Shown here: positions 29,001 to 40,385 of the stretch, in pieces
How the letters are laid out: the number at the start of each line of letters is the position of its first letter
How positions within the stretch are numbered: position 1 is the stretch's first letter
Source of the DNA: Thecamonas trahens ATCC 50062
Taxonomy: Eukaryota; Apusozoa; Apusomonadida; Apusomonadidae
Length of the DNA stretch: 64,000 bases
NCBI RefSeq assembly: GCF_000142905.1
Contig: NW_013657651.1
Location: 101,549-165,548, forward strand
Direction: 5' to 3'
Program-made: the position numbers and the translations under genes
The notes under the pieces: generated by a model
Database searches by the model: none
What the model saw: only the letters and a program-made list of their open reading frames with translations
What the model was told of the DNA's origin: nothing

Positions 29001-32000
29001 AGCTCAAACTTGACATCGCGAACTTCGTCGCGCGCCACAGCCAGCTCGCGCACTAGCGCCTCGGCCTTGCCCTCCCACTCGGACGCCGCTCGCGACGAGG
29101 ACTCGATGCGTCCGGCCGCCAGCTGCAGCTCCGCCTTTTGCTGAGCCACCTCCCCGTCCAGACGCGCCGCCTTTTCCTCTACAGTCCGCAGGCTCTCGAT
29201 CCGCGAGTTGGCGTGAGTGAGGTCTTGCTCCAGGTGCGTCACGCGCCCGGCACTCCGCGATGCTTCGGCCCGCGCCTCACCGAGCTCATCGCGCACGCTG
29301 CGCAGTGTCTCTTCCAGCTCGCGGCGTGCCGCAATCACGGCCTCGCTGTCACGGCTGAGCACGTCGTTGGCCCGGCGAGCTTCGGCAAGCTCAGCCTCGC
29401 GAGTCCGCAGCTTGGAGAGTGCATCGTCTTTGGACGCCGCCAGCGAGTCGGACCTGGCCTCACTGCTCGCGAGTGCTGCCTTCAGGTCCGCGATGCTTTC
29501 GTGCGCGTGTGCAACCTTGTCATCAGCGAGTACCACCTTGTTCTCCAACTGCATCAGCTTCGACTTTGCAGCGTCAAGCTCGGCGGTCTTGTCCTTGAGC
29601 TCAGCGGCAAGCGCAGTGTGCAGCTCCTTGGCGTCACGGCTCGCATCGCGAACCGCATCAAGCTGCGCCGCAAGCTTGCCCAGCTGCGACTCGGTAGTTG
29701 CAAGTTCCGACTTGAGCCCGCGGGCTTCGTCGCTTGCTGCGGCCGCGGCCACTACCGCAGCCTTGCGCGCAGCCTCTGCCTTTTCGGCCGTGGTCTGCGC
29801 TGCTGCCAGTTCGCGAGCAAGCGATGCTCCGGTCTTCTGAGCGGCGTCGAGATCGTGTCGCAGCTCACGAATTTCGGTCTTGGTCTCGTCGTGCGCCGCA
29901 AGTGCAGCCGCAAGCTTGACGGCGGCATCGTCAATGGCAGCCGCATCGCGCTTGGACTGCTCATCAGCAGCAGCCAGCTGGGCTGTCAACGACGAGAGCT
30001 GAACTGCCAGCTCGTCGCGGGTCTTGGTCACTTGGTGAGTCGCGGTCTGGGCATCTGCCGCCGTCGCCTTCGCCGCCGCAAGATCGTCCTTCAGTCGCTG
30101 GACCGTCGCCGCCGAGTGCTCGACTTGCATGCCGAGATGCAACACCTTCTTCTCGGACGCCAGTGACGCATCGGTAGCTTTGGTTAGCTGAGCCTCGAGG
30201 CGGCGCACGCTCTCGTCGCGGTCAGCGAGTTTTTCGCCAGCAGCCTCAACCTCGGACGTCAAGCTCGCGATTCGGGCCGATGCCGCCATGAGCTCGGCAG
30301 CGGTGGCGTCGCGCTCGCGGCTTGCCTGAGCCAGTGCCTTGGCAGTCGAGTCCAGCTCCTGCGCCATCGTCTTCTTGTCGCTCACGGCAGCAGAAAGGGC
30401 GTCCTGACGGTGGTCAAGCTTGCGACTCATTGATTCGAGATCGTGCGAGACGATCTCGTGCTGAGTCTTGAGCTCCTGCAGCGCCTTGCGGGCGTCGCGG
30501 AGCTCTGACTCGACTTGCTCGCGCCGTGTGGTCTCGGCCTGCAGCTCCATCTTAAGCTGTGACATCTGGCGGTCAAGAATCGGGTCGGTTGCTTGCAGCG
30601 TCTGTGCCCGATGGGCCCGCTCCTCCTCTTCCCGTACCTTGCGGTGGAGCCGCTCGATCTCGGCGTTGGCATCGGTGAGCTTCTTGCGCATGCCCTGAAT
30701 CTGGTCCTCGACCTCGGCCTCGACCCGGATGGCGACCCGCTGAAGCTTGCGCTCAGCCTGGTCAAGCTGGGCCTGCATCTGCATAATGACATGCTCAGCC
30801 TTGTCCTTCTCGTCCTCGATGTTCCGCGCGTAGTTGACAGTCCGGGTCAGCTTGGCCTGAACCCGCATTAACTCTTCGCGCAGCTCCTCGGCAGTAGCGG
30901 CACGGTCGCGGTACTGTGACGCCATCGATGTTGCCAGCGCCGAGGCTTCCAGCCGCGACCGCAGATTCGCAGTCTCGGCTGCTGTCGACTGGGCATGGTG
31001 CTTGACCTCATCGAGGCGGGCCACTGCCTGATTGTGCTGCGCCGAGAGCATGTCCAGCTCTGCCAACGCAGACGTGAGCGCGTCATGGTTGGATGCCGCC
31101 TCGCGTTGAGCATCCGCCAGCTGCTGCGAGAGCGTGATCTCACGATGCTGCGAAGCCTCCAGCTCGTCGCAAGCCTTGTTGAGCGCAGCGCGGAGCCTTG
31201 AGACCTCGGCCTCGAGGGTTGCATTGCGCTCGTCGAGCCGCCCATTGACCGCGGACGCTTCCTCGAGTTGGCTGATAGTATCGCCAAGCTGCTTGTGAAG
31301 CACGTCGTTGAGCGCGGTGAGCTCGTCGCGGTCAGCCTCGGCCTGGGCCGCCGACGCCGATGCCGACTTGGCTGTGGCCCTCGCCGAGTTGAGCTCGTTG
31401 CGGCACTTGGCAAGCTGCTTGGTGGCAGTTGTGTGGGCCTTGGCTGCTGCCGCAGCCCGCTCCGACTCGACCCGCAGGCGCTCGGTAGCGTCCTTGGCCT
31501 CAGCCTGTGCATGCTGGCTTTCATCGACAGCGGCGGCGAGCTTGTCCTGTGATGCCGCAAGCAGCTTAGTCAGAGTGGCATTGTCGACGGTTGCGGCGTC
31601 GAGCGCAGCCGCCATTGACGGCTCCGAAGTAAAGCTGGCACCGGCCCCAGACGCCGCGAAACCTAGCTGCCCGTCGACAGAGTCACCCGCTGCCGGATGC
31701 TGCCTCTGCGCTGGTGAGCCAAAGCCGGGTGCTCCATGGGGCATGCCATAACCGCCGAGCAGCTCGCCAATGTCCGGATCCGAGCCGTAGAGTGGTGCGG
31801 CAACACGCGAGGCGTAGAGCAAGGTGGCGAGCGAGGCGTCGAGCTGATTGTCGTCATCCGATGCGGTGGCGATGAGCACGACGTGAGACGCTGGTGATAG
31901 CATATCCTTGAGAGCAGTAGTGAGCTTGGCATATGCGTAAGGGATGGAGCGGACAAGAAGCGTAGCGTCGGGTGACTCGCGAGCGTGGCAGCGAAGTAGG

Positions 32001-32833
32001 GTGAGGACGGCGCGGAGCGCGTTGAGCGAACGGTTAACCTGTGCGGTGGCAACCTCTGCCGACGGTAGGAGGACGAACCCGAGCTTGGATGTGGTGACAA
32101 AGCGGGTTCGCTGTGCGCGCGAGGTCTGACTCTGGGCGATGGTGAGGATAAGGACGACCGACGAGGCCTTGCGGTGCTCGACCGACTCACCCTTGGTCCG
32201 GCGGGCAAGGCGGGCGAGGAGCGGCTCGATGTCGCCCGGGTTGGCCAGCGGGCGAAGCGAAAGGCCCTCGACTTCCATGGCATCGCCGGCGGGGGCCTCG
32301 ACTAGGCGCAGCGAACCCGATGCCGGGCGCAAAACGTCGACGAGCTCCTCGCCCGGACCGACCTGCAGCAGCGAGGCGTGGAGGGCAAAGCCGACCGAGT
32401 CCATGCCGGTCGGTGCGGGTGAGGCAGCAGCTTCGACGGATGCGCGCTTGCGCAGAAAGTAGAAGATGTCCTGCAGGGCGCGCAGGATGATGGATCGGTC
32501 GCCGCCGTCGCCGGTCCCGCACAGCAGGGCCAAGCGGCCGGTCCCTGTCCGGCCATGGACGGCCAGCAGGCCCGAGGCGCCTTGGAGGGCGGCAGCAACA
32601 AGCGGACGAACGGACGAGGCATACACGGCCTTGTTCGAGTCGGCCTCCGAGTATACCGCATCGGCGCCAAACACCGTCGCTGAGCTCCCAGCCCCACCGC
32701 CCGGTGTGTAGCTCACGCAAGGCGGGTGGCGGTTGACGGACAGGACGCGCGCGCTGCCACCACGCGCCCCCGACGGCGACACCACTCGCAGCGCCACATG
32801 CACTGCGTCGGGTTCGCGGCTCCTGCTCTCCAT
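25950..32833 (-). CDS. Kinesin-like giant coiled-coil protein with degenerate motor domain
   Basis: About 2,280 residues from ATG 32833 (MESRSREPDAVHVALRVV). Residues 1 to about 350 keep the order of a kinesin motor: VHVALRVV (beta-1), FGADAVYSEADSNKAVY (FD.VF....Q..VY), GRTGTGRLALL at 94 where kinesins have GQTGSGKT, SLNALRAVLTLL, IPYAYAKLTTALKDML (VPYRDSKLTRLLQDSL), and LATLLYASRV (STLRFA.R). The nucleotide-binding Lys and Thr are gone and switch II DLAGSE reads as LLPSAE, so ATP hydrolysis is unlikely. The rest (about 430-2,260) is continuous heptad-like coiled coil. The 3' end is best read with a 44-nt intron (26008-25965, GTAACCC...GTCAG, mostly one C run), ending SQIDTVKT. Without the intron the frame ends at 25943 in poly-Pro. 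Likely a structural or tethering protein on the cytoskeleton or Golgi; this is inference. Confidence 0.8.
25965..26008 (-). other. Probable 44-nt intron built on a 31-C homopolymer
   Basis: On the minus strand it runs GTAA, 31 C, TCCCGTCAG. Both borders are GT-AG and phase 0 is kept. The plus-strand G run is 25974-26004. Intron or poly-Pro coding cannot be settled without cDNA. Confidence 0.55.
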
Positions 32834-33273
32834 CCTCTGCACTTGCTTCTGACTTGTGCTGGGGTGGAGGGGAGTGTGGAGGTGTGAGAATGGTGGGTGG
32901 TGAGGGCGGGGGTGAGGGCGGGGAGCAGGGGCAACGGCTGGCAAGGCGGCAGTTGGCGGACGGCTGGCAGACGGCCAGCGGTTTGGTTGGTGGTGGCTAG
33001 CCTTCCAGCATGTCTGATCGATGTAAACAATCGACTCTGCTGCACTTTATCCCTGATGCAACAGTAGTTGCTCCTCTTCGGTCGACACGTCTGCAGGTGT
33101 CGGACGTACGGTCAATGCCGTCGCTGGCGTGCAGGCAGGCCATCACCAGTGGAGGTGAGCAGTCTTTCTTTGTCCGACGATCTCTTTTTTCGCAAGTCCC
33201 ACCTTTGACGATACCTCGTTCTCACTAACGACCACATCGCGACTAACATTGTTAAACAGTTCATTCATGGCAC
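32834..33273. other. Intergenic region
   Basis: 440 bp between two minus-strand genes. The part just upstream of the kinesin-like start is C-rich on the coding strand. No further gene seen. Confidence 0.6.
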
Positions 33274-36200
33274 CTACGAGTACGACGCAGACGCCTCGTA
33301 TGACTCGTTGTACGAGGAGTAGTCATCGTCGCTAGACGACGAGGCATCCCAGCGGGTCGAGCCTGACGACTCGGGGGTATCCGAGTACGTGTTGGTCCCG
33401 CCCGATGCTGAGATGGTGGCACCGGCAAAGTTGCCGGTATGTGCAGCGAGGGCCGCCTCGATGTGGCCGATAGTCTCGTCCGAGAGATCGCCCTTGGTGC
33501 GGCTGATGCGGAGCTTGCGGACGACGTCAATCTTTGTGGGGAAGAAGTTGACCTGGACGTACTCGACGATAAAGCCCGGAAGGAGAGCAACAAAGGGGAC
33601 GAGGATAAAGAGGAGCCAGGTGATAGGCGCGTCGAGGAACTCTGAAAGGCCAAAGTGGGTGCCCCACTCGGGGCGGGCGTGCTGGATGGCGGCAAAAACA
33701 ACCAGAAGAGGATGGAGCCAAAGTAGATAATGGGCAGAGCCAGGTCCAGAACTTGGTCATGATCATGACCTTGACGTTTGCGGCAATGATGATGCAGACG
33801 TAGACAAGGGCTCCAAAGTGGTGCAGGCCATCGAGGCGGCCTGACTCGTGCGGCGAGACGGCGTAGTACGCGGCCATTGGGAGGAAAAAGAGGATGAGCG
33901 ACTGAAAGATGCCCTCGAAGAACCAGGCGACAAAGACGTGAAGGTTGAAGAGACCGTCCTTCTGGCCAATGGTGTAAAGCTGTGGGAAAAGCTGCGAACC
34001 GCGCGAGTTGACGTCCTGGTCAAAGACCGCGAACAGCATGATTGGCAGGCCCGTAAAGGTGAGGTTGAAGAACGAGATGTGGGCGTCTGAGAGGAGGGTC
34101 TGACCCGACATACCGGCAAAGATGTTGAACCAGAGCTGGGTGAGGTTGAATGCAGCGTTCTTCTGGAACGAGTAGAGGATGAGCTTGACAACACGACGGT
34201 AGGACCAACGGCCGTGGACAAGGAGAAGCTTCTGGAGGAAGCGGAACTGGCCGACGGCATAGTCCGACGCGAGGACGGCCTGCATGCCTTCCTCACCGGC
34301 AATGCCGACGCCGACATGGGCCTCGGTGATCATCGACACGTCGTTGGCGCCGTCGCCAATGGCGAGCGTGACGTCGTTCTTGGCACGGGCGCGGACGAGG
34401 CCGACGACGTTCGCCTTTTGCAGCGGCGAGACGCGGCAGAAGATGACCGAGACGCACATGAGGCCGAGCTCGTAGAGCAGGTCCTGGGTCTCTGGTGCTG
34501 AGAGAACAAAGGCCAGCGACTTGCCGTCCATGACTAGGGCGTTGTTCTTGTAGCGGCCGGCCTTGGCGTTGCGCTCGGGCGAGTACTTGCGGATGTACGA
34601 CTTGAGCACGTCGTGAGTCTCCTCAAACGACGTAGTGTTGACCACAAGAATGTTCATCTCCTGGTCGAGGAGTGCACAGGCGTAGCCGATGTTGATGGCG
34701 GTTTCCTGCTTATCGCCGGTGAGGACCCAAATCTTGATCGAGGCATGCGCGAGGGTGGCGATGGTCCGTGGCACTCCGTCCTGCAGCTTGTCCTCGATGC
34801 CGGTGGCGCCGAGGAGGGTGAGGTCGGTCTCCATGTCCTGCGAGACTTCGGCAATGAGCTCATCGCGCTTGAGCACGTCGAGCGCGGCCTTGGTGTACCG
34901 CTTGTTCCACGCCTTGTACTCCGAGTCAGAGAGCTCACGGTAGGCGCAGGCGAGCGTCCGCAGGCCCTCTTCCGAAAAGGTGGTGAGGTGCGAGTCGGTT
35001 TTGCGGCCAACCTTGGCCTTGGCGTTGTTGACCAGCTTGTAGATGACCGAGTCGGCACCCTTGGTGAGGCACATGATCCGCGAGTCGGGCATGCGGACAA
35101 TGACCGACATGCGCTTGCGGTCCGAGTCAAACTCGAGCACGTTGAGCACCTTGTACTTGCGCTTCTCGCCGCGAGCCAGAACCGTCAGGTTCGAGCCTGA
35201 GCGCGAGACCAGCCGGTAGTCGAAGAACTGCGCGGCGGCCTTGACCAGCGCAGCCTCGTCGGGGGAGGCGGCCTGGTAGCGGATGCCGCGGTAGACGTCT
35301 GACTTGTGGGCCTCCTCGGGCTTGGCCTTCCGCGGGTCGACCGTGTTGCACACTGCAAGGAGTGTGACAAACAGGTCGATGTCCTCGCCGTGGTCGCCGC
35401 CCTTGTCAAGCGCCTTGAGCATGGTCGGGTCAAACTCCTCGCCGCTCTCTGATGCGTACGAGGCGGGCGAGAGGGCGTAGCTCTGCGTCGACGCTGATGA
35501 GGCGCGACGGCTCGACTCGACGTCGGACGACCCGTAGCCCGAGTCATACGACGACGAGTCCGAGTCAGACGAGGCCTCCTCCTGGAGCTCATGCCAGTCG
35601 AGCTGGGCGGCGTCCTTGCCCTCGGCGCGGAGCTGGGCGGCGCGTGCAGCCTCGGTGATGCCGGTACCGTACGAGACGCCGCCGATGGAGCACTTGATAA
35701 AGTCCATACGGTTCTGGGTCAGAGTTCCGGTCTTGTCTGAAACACGTACTTGACCTGGCCGAGCTCTTCGGTGAGGTTGGAGGTCCGGGCGCGAGCCGGC
35801 TTGGAGGTTGGCTCGTAGTACATGTCCTTGTCGACGTTGATCTGCAGCGACTGCACCACCTTGACCATCTCGACCGAGACGTAGAGCGAGATGGGGATGA
35901 GAGCCGAGAGAAGAATAAAAAGGTGAAGAACGACTTGAAGCCGTAGAACGCCGAGTCGTCGTCGGGTGCGAGGCCGAGGTACGGATGGTCCTTGGCCACA
36001 GCCTCTTGCCACAGACCAGCGGCGGTGGCCGAGCCAAAGACAACCAGAAACTCAAAGATCATGATGACGACCAGGTACTTGGACATGAGGCGGTCGACGC
36101 GCGAGCGCTTGGTCTTGGTCTTGGTCGCGTTCATCATGAGCTTGGTCTCGTGCCCGGTGTACACAACAAGGCCGATGACCCACTGGGTGCCCTTGAGCAT

Positions 36201-37120
36201 CGAGCCGCGGAGAAGAACCTCCTTGGCGGTGACTGGGATGGACGTTGCCTTCTTGGCCTTGGGCGCCTTGTACTCGAACGAGCCGTTGAAGGCGTACAAC
36301 CGGTTGTTGGGCAGCTCATAGTGGAGTGAACCGCGCATCTTGGAGAGCTTGCGCAGGTCGTCGCCGAGCTCTTGGCACTTTTCGACCGCCTTCTTGGGCT
36401 TGAGGTTTGACTCGCCGTCGAGGTTGCGCGTCTCGACCGTGCACGAGCCGTCGTCGGTCGAGGTGACCAGGGCGAGCAGGTCGGCAGGGAGAAAGCCGCC
36501 ATCCTCGACGAGCACAATGTCGCCGGGCATGACGTTGATCCACTCTTCCTCGTACCACTCGTGGGTGTCGGTGTTGAGGACGAAAGCGATGCGGTGGTTG
36601 ATCTCGTTGTCCTGCCGATGGCGAAAGTAGTCCTCGACGGCCTCGCGGATCATCGAAGTGGTGATGACAAAGACAAGCGGCATGAACGACGACCACGGAT
36701 GGACGGGCGAGATGGTGGGGATGAGCGTGAGACAGGCCATGACCAGAAAGTACGCGTTGGCGAGCTTGGAGAACTGCTCGTAGAGGGTGATAAACACAAA
36801 GTTCCACATCGTGTAGTGCGACGTCCGAATCTTGTTGTTCGGGTACTCGAACTGCGCATTGCGCTCGCGGTCGTTGATGAACAGCGCCCGCGAGTCTTCC
36901 GATTCAGTCGTCGTAGCAGCCGAAGTAGCCTGTGGAAGGAAAGGGGGGGTGTGTGAGTGCGAAAAAGTGGGCAGCACCCGCAGCGGGTAGCAGCTGCGGG
37001 GGCGGGGGGAGGAACCGACTGGAGCGAGGTGGGGGGAGCTGGGTGGGATGGGGGTGGTGGACATACAGTGGTGCTGTAGGCGTCGTAGCCCGACCAGCCC
37101 CCAGAGTAAGAGCGCGGCAT
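33274..37120 (-). CDS. P4-type ATPase (phospholipid flippase), four frameshifts
   Basis: Membrane pump of the aminophospholipid flippase group, moving lipid from the outer to the cytosolic leaflet with ATP. Exon 1 is 37120-37067 ([18 protein letters not shown]); the intron is 37066-36930 (GTATGT...CCACAG); the main exon starts [10 protein letters not shown]. Landmarks: [11 protein letters not shown], actuator [21 protein letters not shown], phosphorylation site DKTGTLTQN, nucleotide domain [12 protein letters not shown] and [13 protein letters not shown], then [10 protein letters not shown]. The C-terminal membrane part includes [14 protein letters not shown] and [15 protein letters not shown]. 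The tail is Ser/Asp/Tyr-rich. Single bases are missing at 35917-35921, 35741-35743 (immediately before the DKTGT motif), about 33735-33752 and about 33693-33705. Repaired length 1,237 residues, usual for the family. CDC50-type partner subunits are normally needed. Confidence 0.92.
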
Positions 37121-37451
37121 AGTGGGGAAGGGGGTGGGTGGGTGGGGGAGGGGGAAGGGGGAGTGCGGTGCAGGGCAGAGTGATCGATGGCTATGTTCGG
37201 TTTCGGTTCCAGGCGTGGGTTTGGGTAGGCCAGGCGAGGGGGGTGGGGTGGGGGGGGGGGGGTTATGGGGCGTGGACTGCACACTATTGTCAAAACTGGA
37301 AGACGCTGTGAGGCAGTGAGTGGGTTGTTGCGAGGCTATTGTAACGATGTTGCGCGGCTTTCGTGCGGCTGCAGGCGAGGGAGGGAGAGAGGGATCGGAT
37401 CCAGGTGCTGGCGGGCCTTGGGCGGCGACAACAGGAGGAGGAGGGGGGGGA
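37121..37451. other. Intergenic region, C-rich on the minus strand
   Basis: 330 bp between STRIP1 and the flippase start, both on the minus strand. The strand upstream of the flippase ATG is C-rich with long C runs. No exon seen. Confidence 0.6.
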
Positions 37452-39986
37452 CTACTCAGAGGTGCGACCCGGGAGATCAACCTCGTCAACATAGCCCGCA
37501 GGCCGCATCGAGTCCAGCAGGGTATCGTCATCAACGTCCTCGACGTCGGGGAAGACTTCCGAGTCGAGCCAGTGGGTGTAGGAGGCGGCAAAGGATGTGG
37601 GCTCAAAGTAGAGCGATTCGAGCTCCGAGTTGGTGCGGAGGCGGCCGTCATGGGCGTGGACATAGTGGGCATGAAGCGGCGAGGGAGTGGGGTTATGGAA
37701 GCGGTCAAACTCGTGGTAGTTGCGCTGGTTGAAGACGGCGATGGCCTTGCGGAGGAGAAAGTCGCGGTCCTGATCTGCGGCGGCTTGTTCGGCAGGAGTC
37801 AGACCCTGCGGGGCGAGGATGCCCATGCCAAACGGGGTTGACGCATCTGTGGCGTTGTCGGAATCTTGGACGGCTGCGGCTGCGGCTGCAGCTGCGGCGA
37901 CAACGTCGGACGACTGCATGCCAACCGAGAGGGTCCAGGGCGCGGCGAGGGCGATGCCGGTGGTGGCGATGCCGGCGTCGGGGTAGAGCCACGAGGTGTC
38001 GAGGTCAGGCGGGAGAAGGAGGTAGATCATGGTGATGATCTTGGTATTGGACGAGCGCCACTTTTTGCCGAGGAACTTGAGCTGGCGCTTGAGGAGGGCG
38101 AGGGTGAGGATCTTTGTCGGCTGGTGGAGGATCTTGAGGATGCGCTTGAGGATAGCAGGCGCTTTGTAGCGGACAAGTTGGCGAATGCGGACCGGGTTGT
38201 TGCGGGTGAGCATGGAGAGCATGGTGATAAAGTTGAGCGACGAGGCAAAGTTTCGCCATGAGACGGTGCCGGGCTGAGCGGCGGCGGCAGCAGTGTCCGG
38301 GTCGTCGACCGGCGGATTGAGCGGTGCAAAGGCCTCGAGGTCCGGCAGGTCGTTGCGGGTGGTGATAAACTCGTTGACGTCCTGGTTGAGGAACTTAAGG
38401 AGAAGAAGGATGCAGTTGGCGTCGACAAGGAGCAAGGCCATGTACTCAAACTGGTAGGTATGCGAGACGGCGGCGTGGTCAAGGAGGAGCTTGAAGACGA
38501 ACGAGACTGCCTTGACCACAATTTCCTTGTGGCGGGTGAGATCCATGCTCGCCGTGGCCGACTGCATGAGCGAGGCGCCCCGGCGGCGCCAGGCGCCACA
38601 GGCGCGAGCTCCGAGGTGAGGCAGATGGTGCCGGCGTAGTTCTTAACCGTCGGCGCGGCAGCGAGGACAATCTTGAGCAGAATGATGACGTAGCGCGACA
38701 TGTTGGGCAGGAGCTCGCGGTAGAGCTCCTCCATGCGGTTCCGATGCCGCGGCGGAAGGATGGCGCGCGGGACAAAGTCGGGCGGCGGTAATGGAAGCGG
38801 GTCGTCGGGGGTCGGGCCGAGTTCGACGGCGGCGAGCTCGAGGTCGCGGACGGTCGGGGCGGTCGCGGCCTTGAGGAGCTCGGCGGCCTCGGCATGGGCT
38901 CGTGGAAGGCCGTTGGGCCACTTGTCTGAGAGCCAGCGGAAGCGCGAGGCGACAGCAGCCTCAAACTCGTCACGGAGATCGGGACTCACCCGCGGGCCGT
39001 CGACGACGCCGAGCTTGGCGGCCTTGGCAGCCTTGGCGGTGGCGACGGCGTCGGCTCCGCCAAGTGTAGCTAACAGCGTCTTCCACAGCAGAAGCAGGAT
39101 CTTCTTGATGGGATACAGCCGCCCAAAGGCGTCGTTAAAGACCGAAATCATGCCAAAGAGCACAATGGCAAGCGATTTGCCATCAAACCGCGGGCGGGCA
39201 AGCTCGGCGCAGAAGGACGGTGAGCCCTTGTTATGCTGGACGAGCGCGTAGAGACAGTTGAGGCAGAGCCGCATGTCGTAGTCGGCGAGAATGCCCGAGG
39301 CGACCGGCGGCGGCAGTTCCGGCTCCAGCGCGGGTAGCGCTGGGCCCGCGTCGGCGGGCGCTGCGTCGGCGCCGGCCGCCGCCATCGCCTTGGTGTGCGC
39401 CCGGGTCGCCACCAGCAACGCCTGGACAAGAAGGGGCAGGCCGCCGGTCTCGTAGACGGCGGCGGCAGCGGCGGCGGCGGCAGCAAGCCGCTCGGCGGGC
39501 GAGCCGAGATCGCCGCGGCTTCCGCCATGGAGCACGTGCAGTAGGACCTCTGCAGCCTCGCGACGAACAGTTGTGTCTGCGACCTCAAGTGCGTCTAGAG
39601 CCGAGACAACAAGCTCGTGTTGTGCGAGAGCATCGGCATGGATCCACGGGCCGTCGATGCCGACGCTTGCAGCAAACGAGGCATACACGTCGGCCATGCG
39701 GGCGAGCTCAGCATTTTCCGCATACGAGTAGAACTCGGAGAGCTCGCGGTCGGGCGCGTCTTCCTCGGCATACTCGAAGCGAAGTTCAGTCGGCTGTGAG
39801 GAAAAGGTGAGGGGAGGAAGGGTGAGTGTGTGTGTGTGTGCGTGTGGGAGGGGGGAAGGGGGGTGTGCGGTGGTGGCTTACAGGTGGGGGCTCGGGAAGC
39901 CCGACTGCCGCCCTCCGTGCCGATTCGAGGGAGGATAGCTCGTTTTCGGACATGGCGGAGAGGCCGCGTGTCCGTTTACGGACCAT
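37452..39986 (-). CDS. STRIP1: Striatin-interacting protein (STRIP1/Far11), STRIPAK subunit, one frameshift
   Basis: Scaffold of the STRIPAK PP2A-kinase complex, which controls Hippo-type signalling, cell shape and mitosis. Exon 1 is 39986-39882 (MVRKRTRGLSAMSENE); the intron is 39881-39794 (GTAAGC...CACAG, 88 nt). Exon 2 starts PTELRFEYAEEDAPDRELSEFYSYAEN, matching the human LEFSYGDTDSW..EIAELYSYTE region. The conserved core reads MDLTRHKEIVVKAVSFVFKLLL...HTYQFEYMALLLVDANCILLLLKFLNQ, close to human DLTRHKEIVAKAI...YQFEYM..HLVFANCIPLILKFFNQ. LKRQLKFLGKKWRSSNTKIITMIY and HWLDSEVFPDVEDVDDD mark the C-terminal domain. One base is missing in the C run 38578-38581; one more G on the coding strand joins AAG to GASLMQSATAS. 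Repaired length 815 residues (human 837). Confidence 0.92.
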
Positions 39987-40385
39987 GTGTGTGTGCGGGG
40001 AGGGGGGGGAGGGGTGTGCGAATGAGTGCAGTGGTGGGGCGTGGTTTGTCGGAGGGGGGGGGGGGGGGGGGCAGGGGGCGGGTGGTGGACGGGTAGTGGA
40101 TGGCGGGTGGGGGGTGGGTACAATTTTTTGTTTCCCCAGAATACACGGTCAGCTAGTGGCAGCAAGCAAACAAAATTATTCGCGGTGCTTATTGGAGAGT
40201 GAAAAACCCGGCGGTGGGGGAGCCAAGTCGCGAGGTCTCGTCACCCTTGTTGGCGGTGAGGGTGATAGTAGGTGGGGGGCAGAGAGAGTGGATGTCGGCA
40301 GGAAAGCGGGCACACTTGACACCGTGGGTGTGGGAGTGCCAGCCGTTGTTTGTACGCTTGGCACTACCAGCCACCCACGTGTTGC
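39987..40385. promoter_or_regulatory. Divergent promoter region between STRIP1 and the MADS gene
   Basis: Both genes start at its borders and point away. It holds an 18-G run (40054-40071). The side near STRIP1 is C-rich on the STRIP1 coding strand; the MADS side lacks a C tract. Confidence 0.4.
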
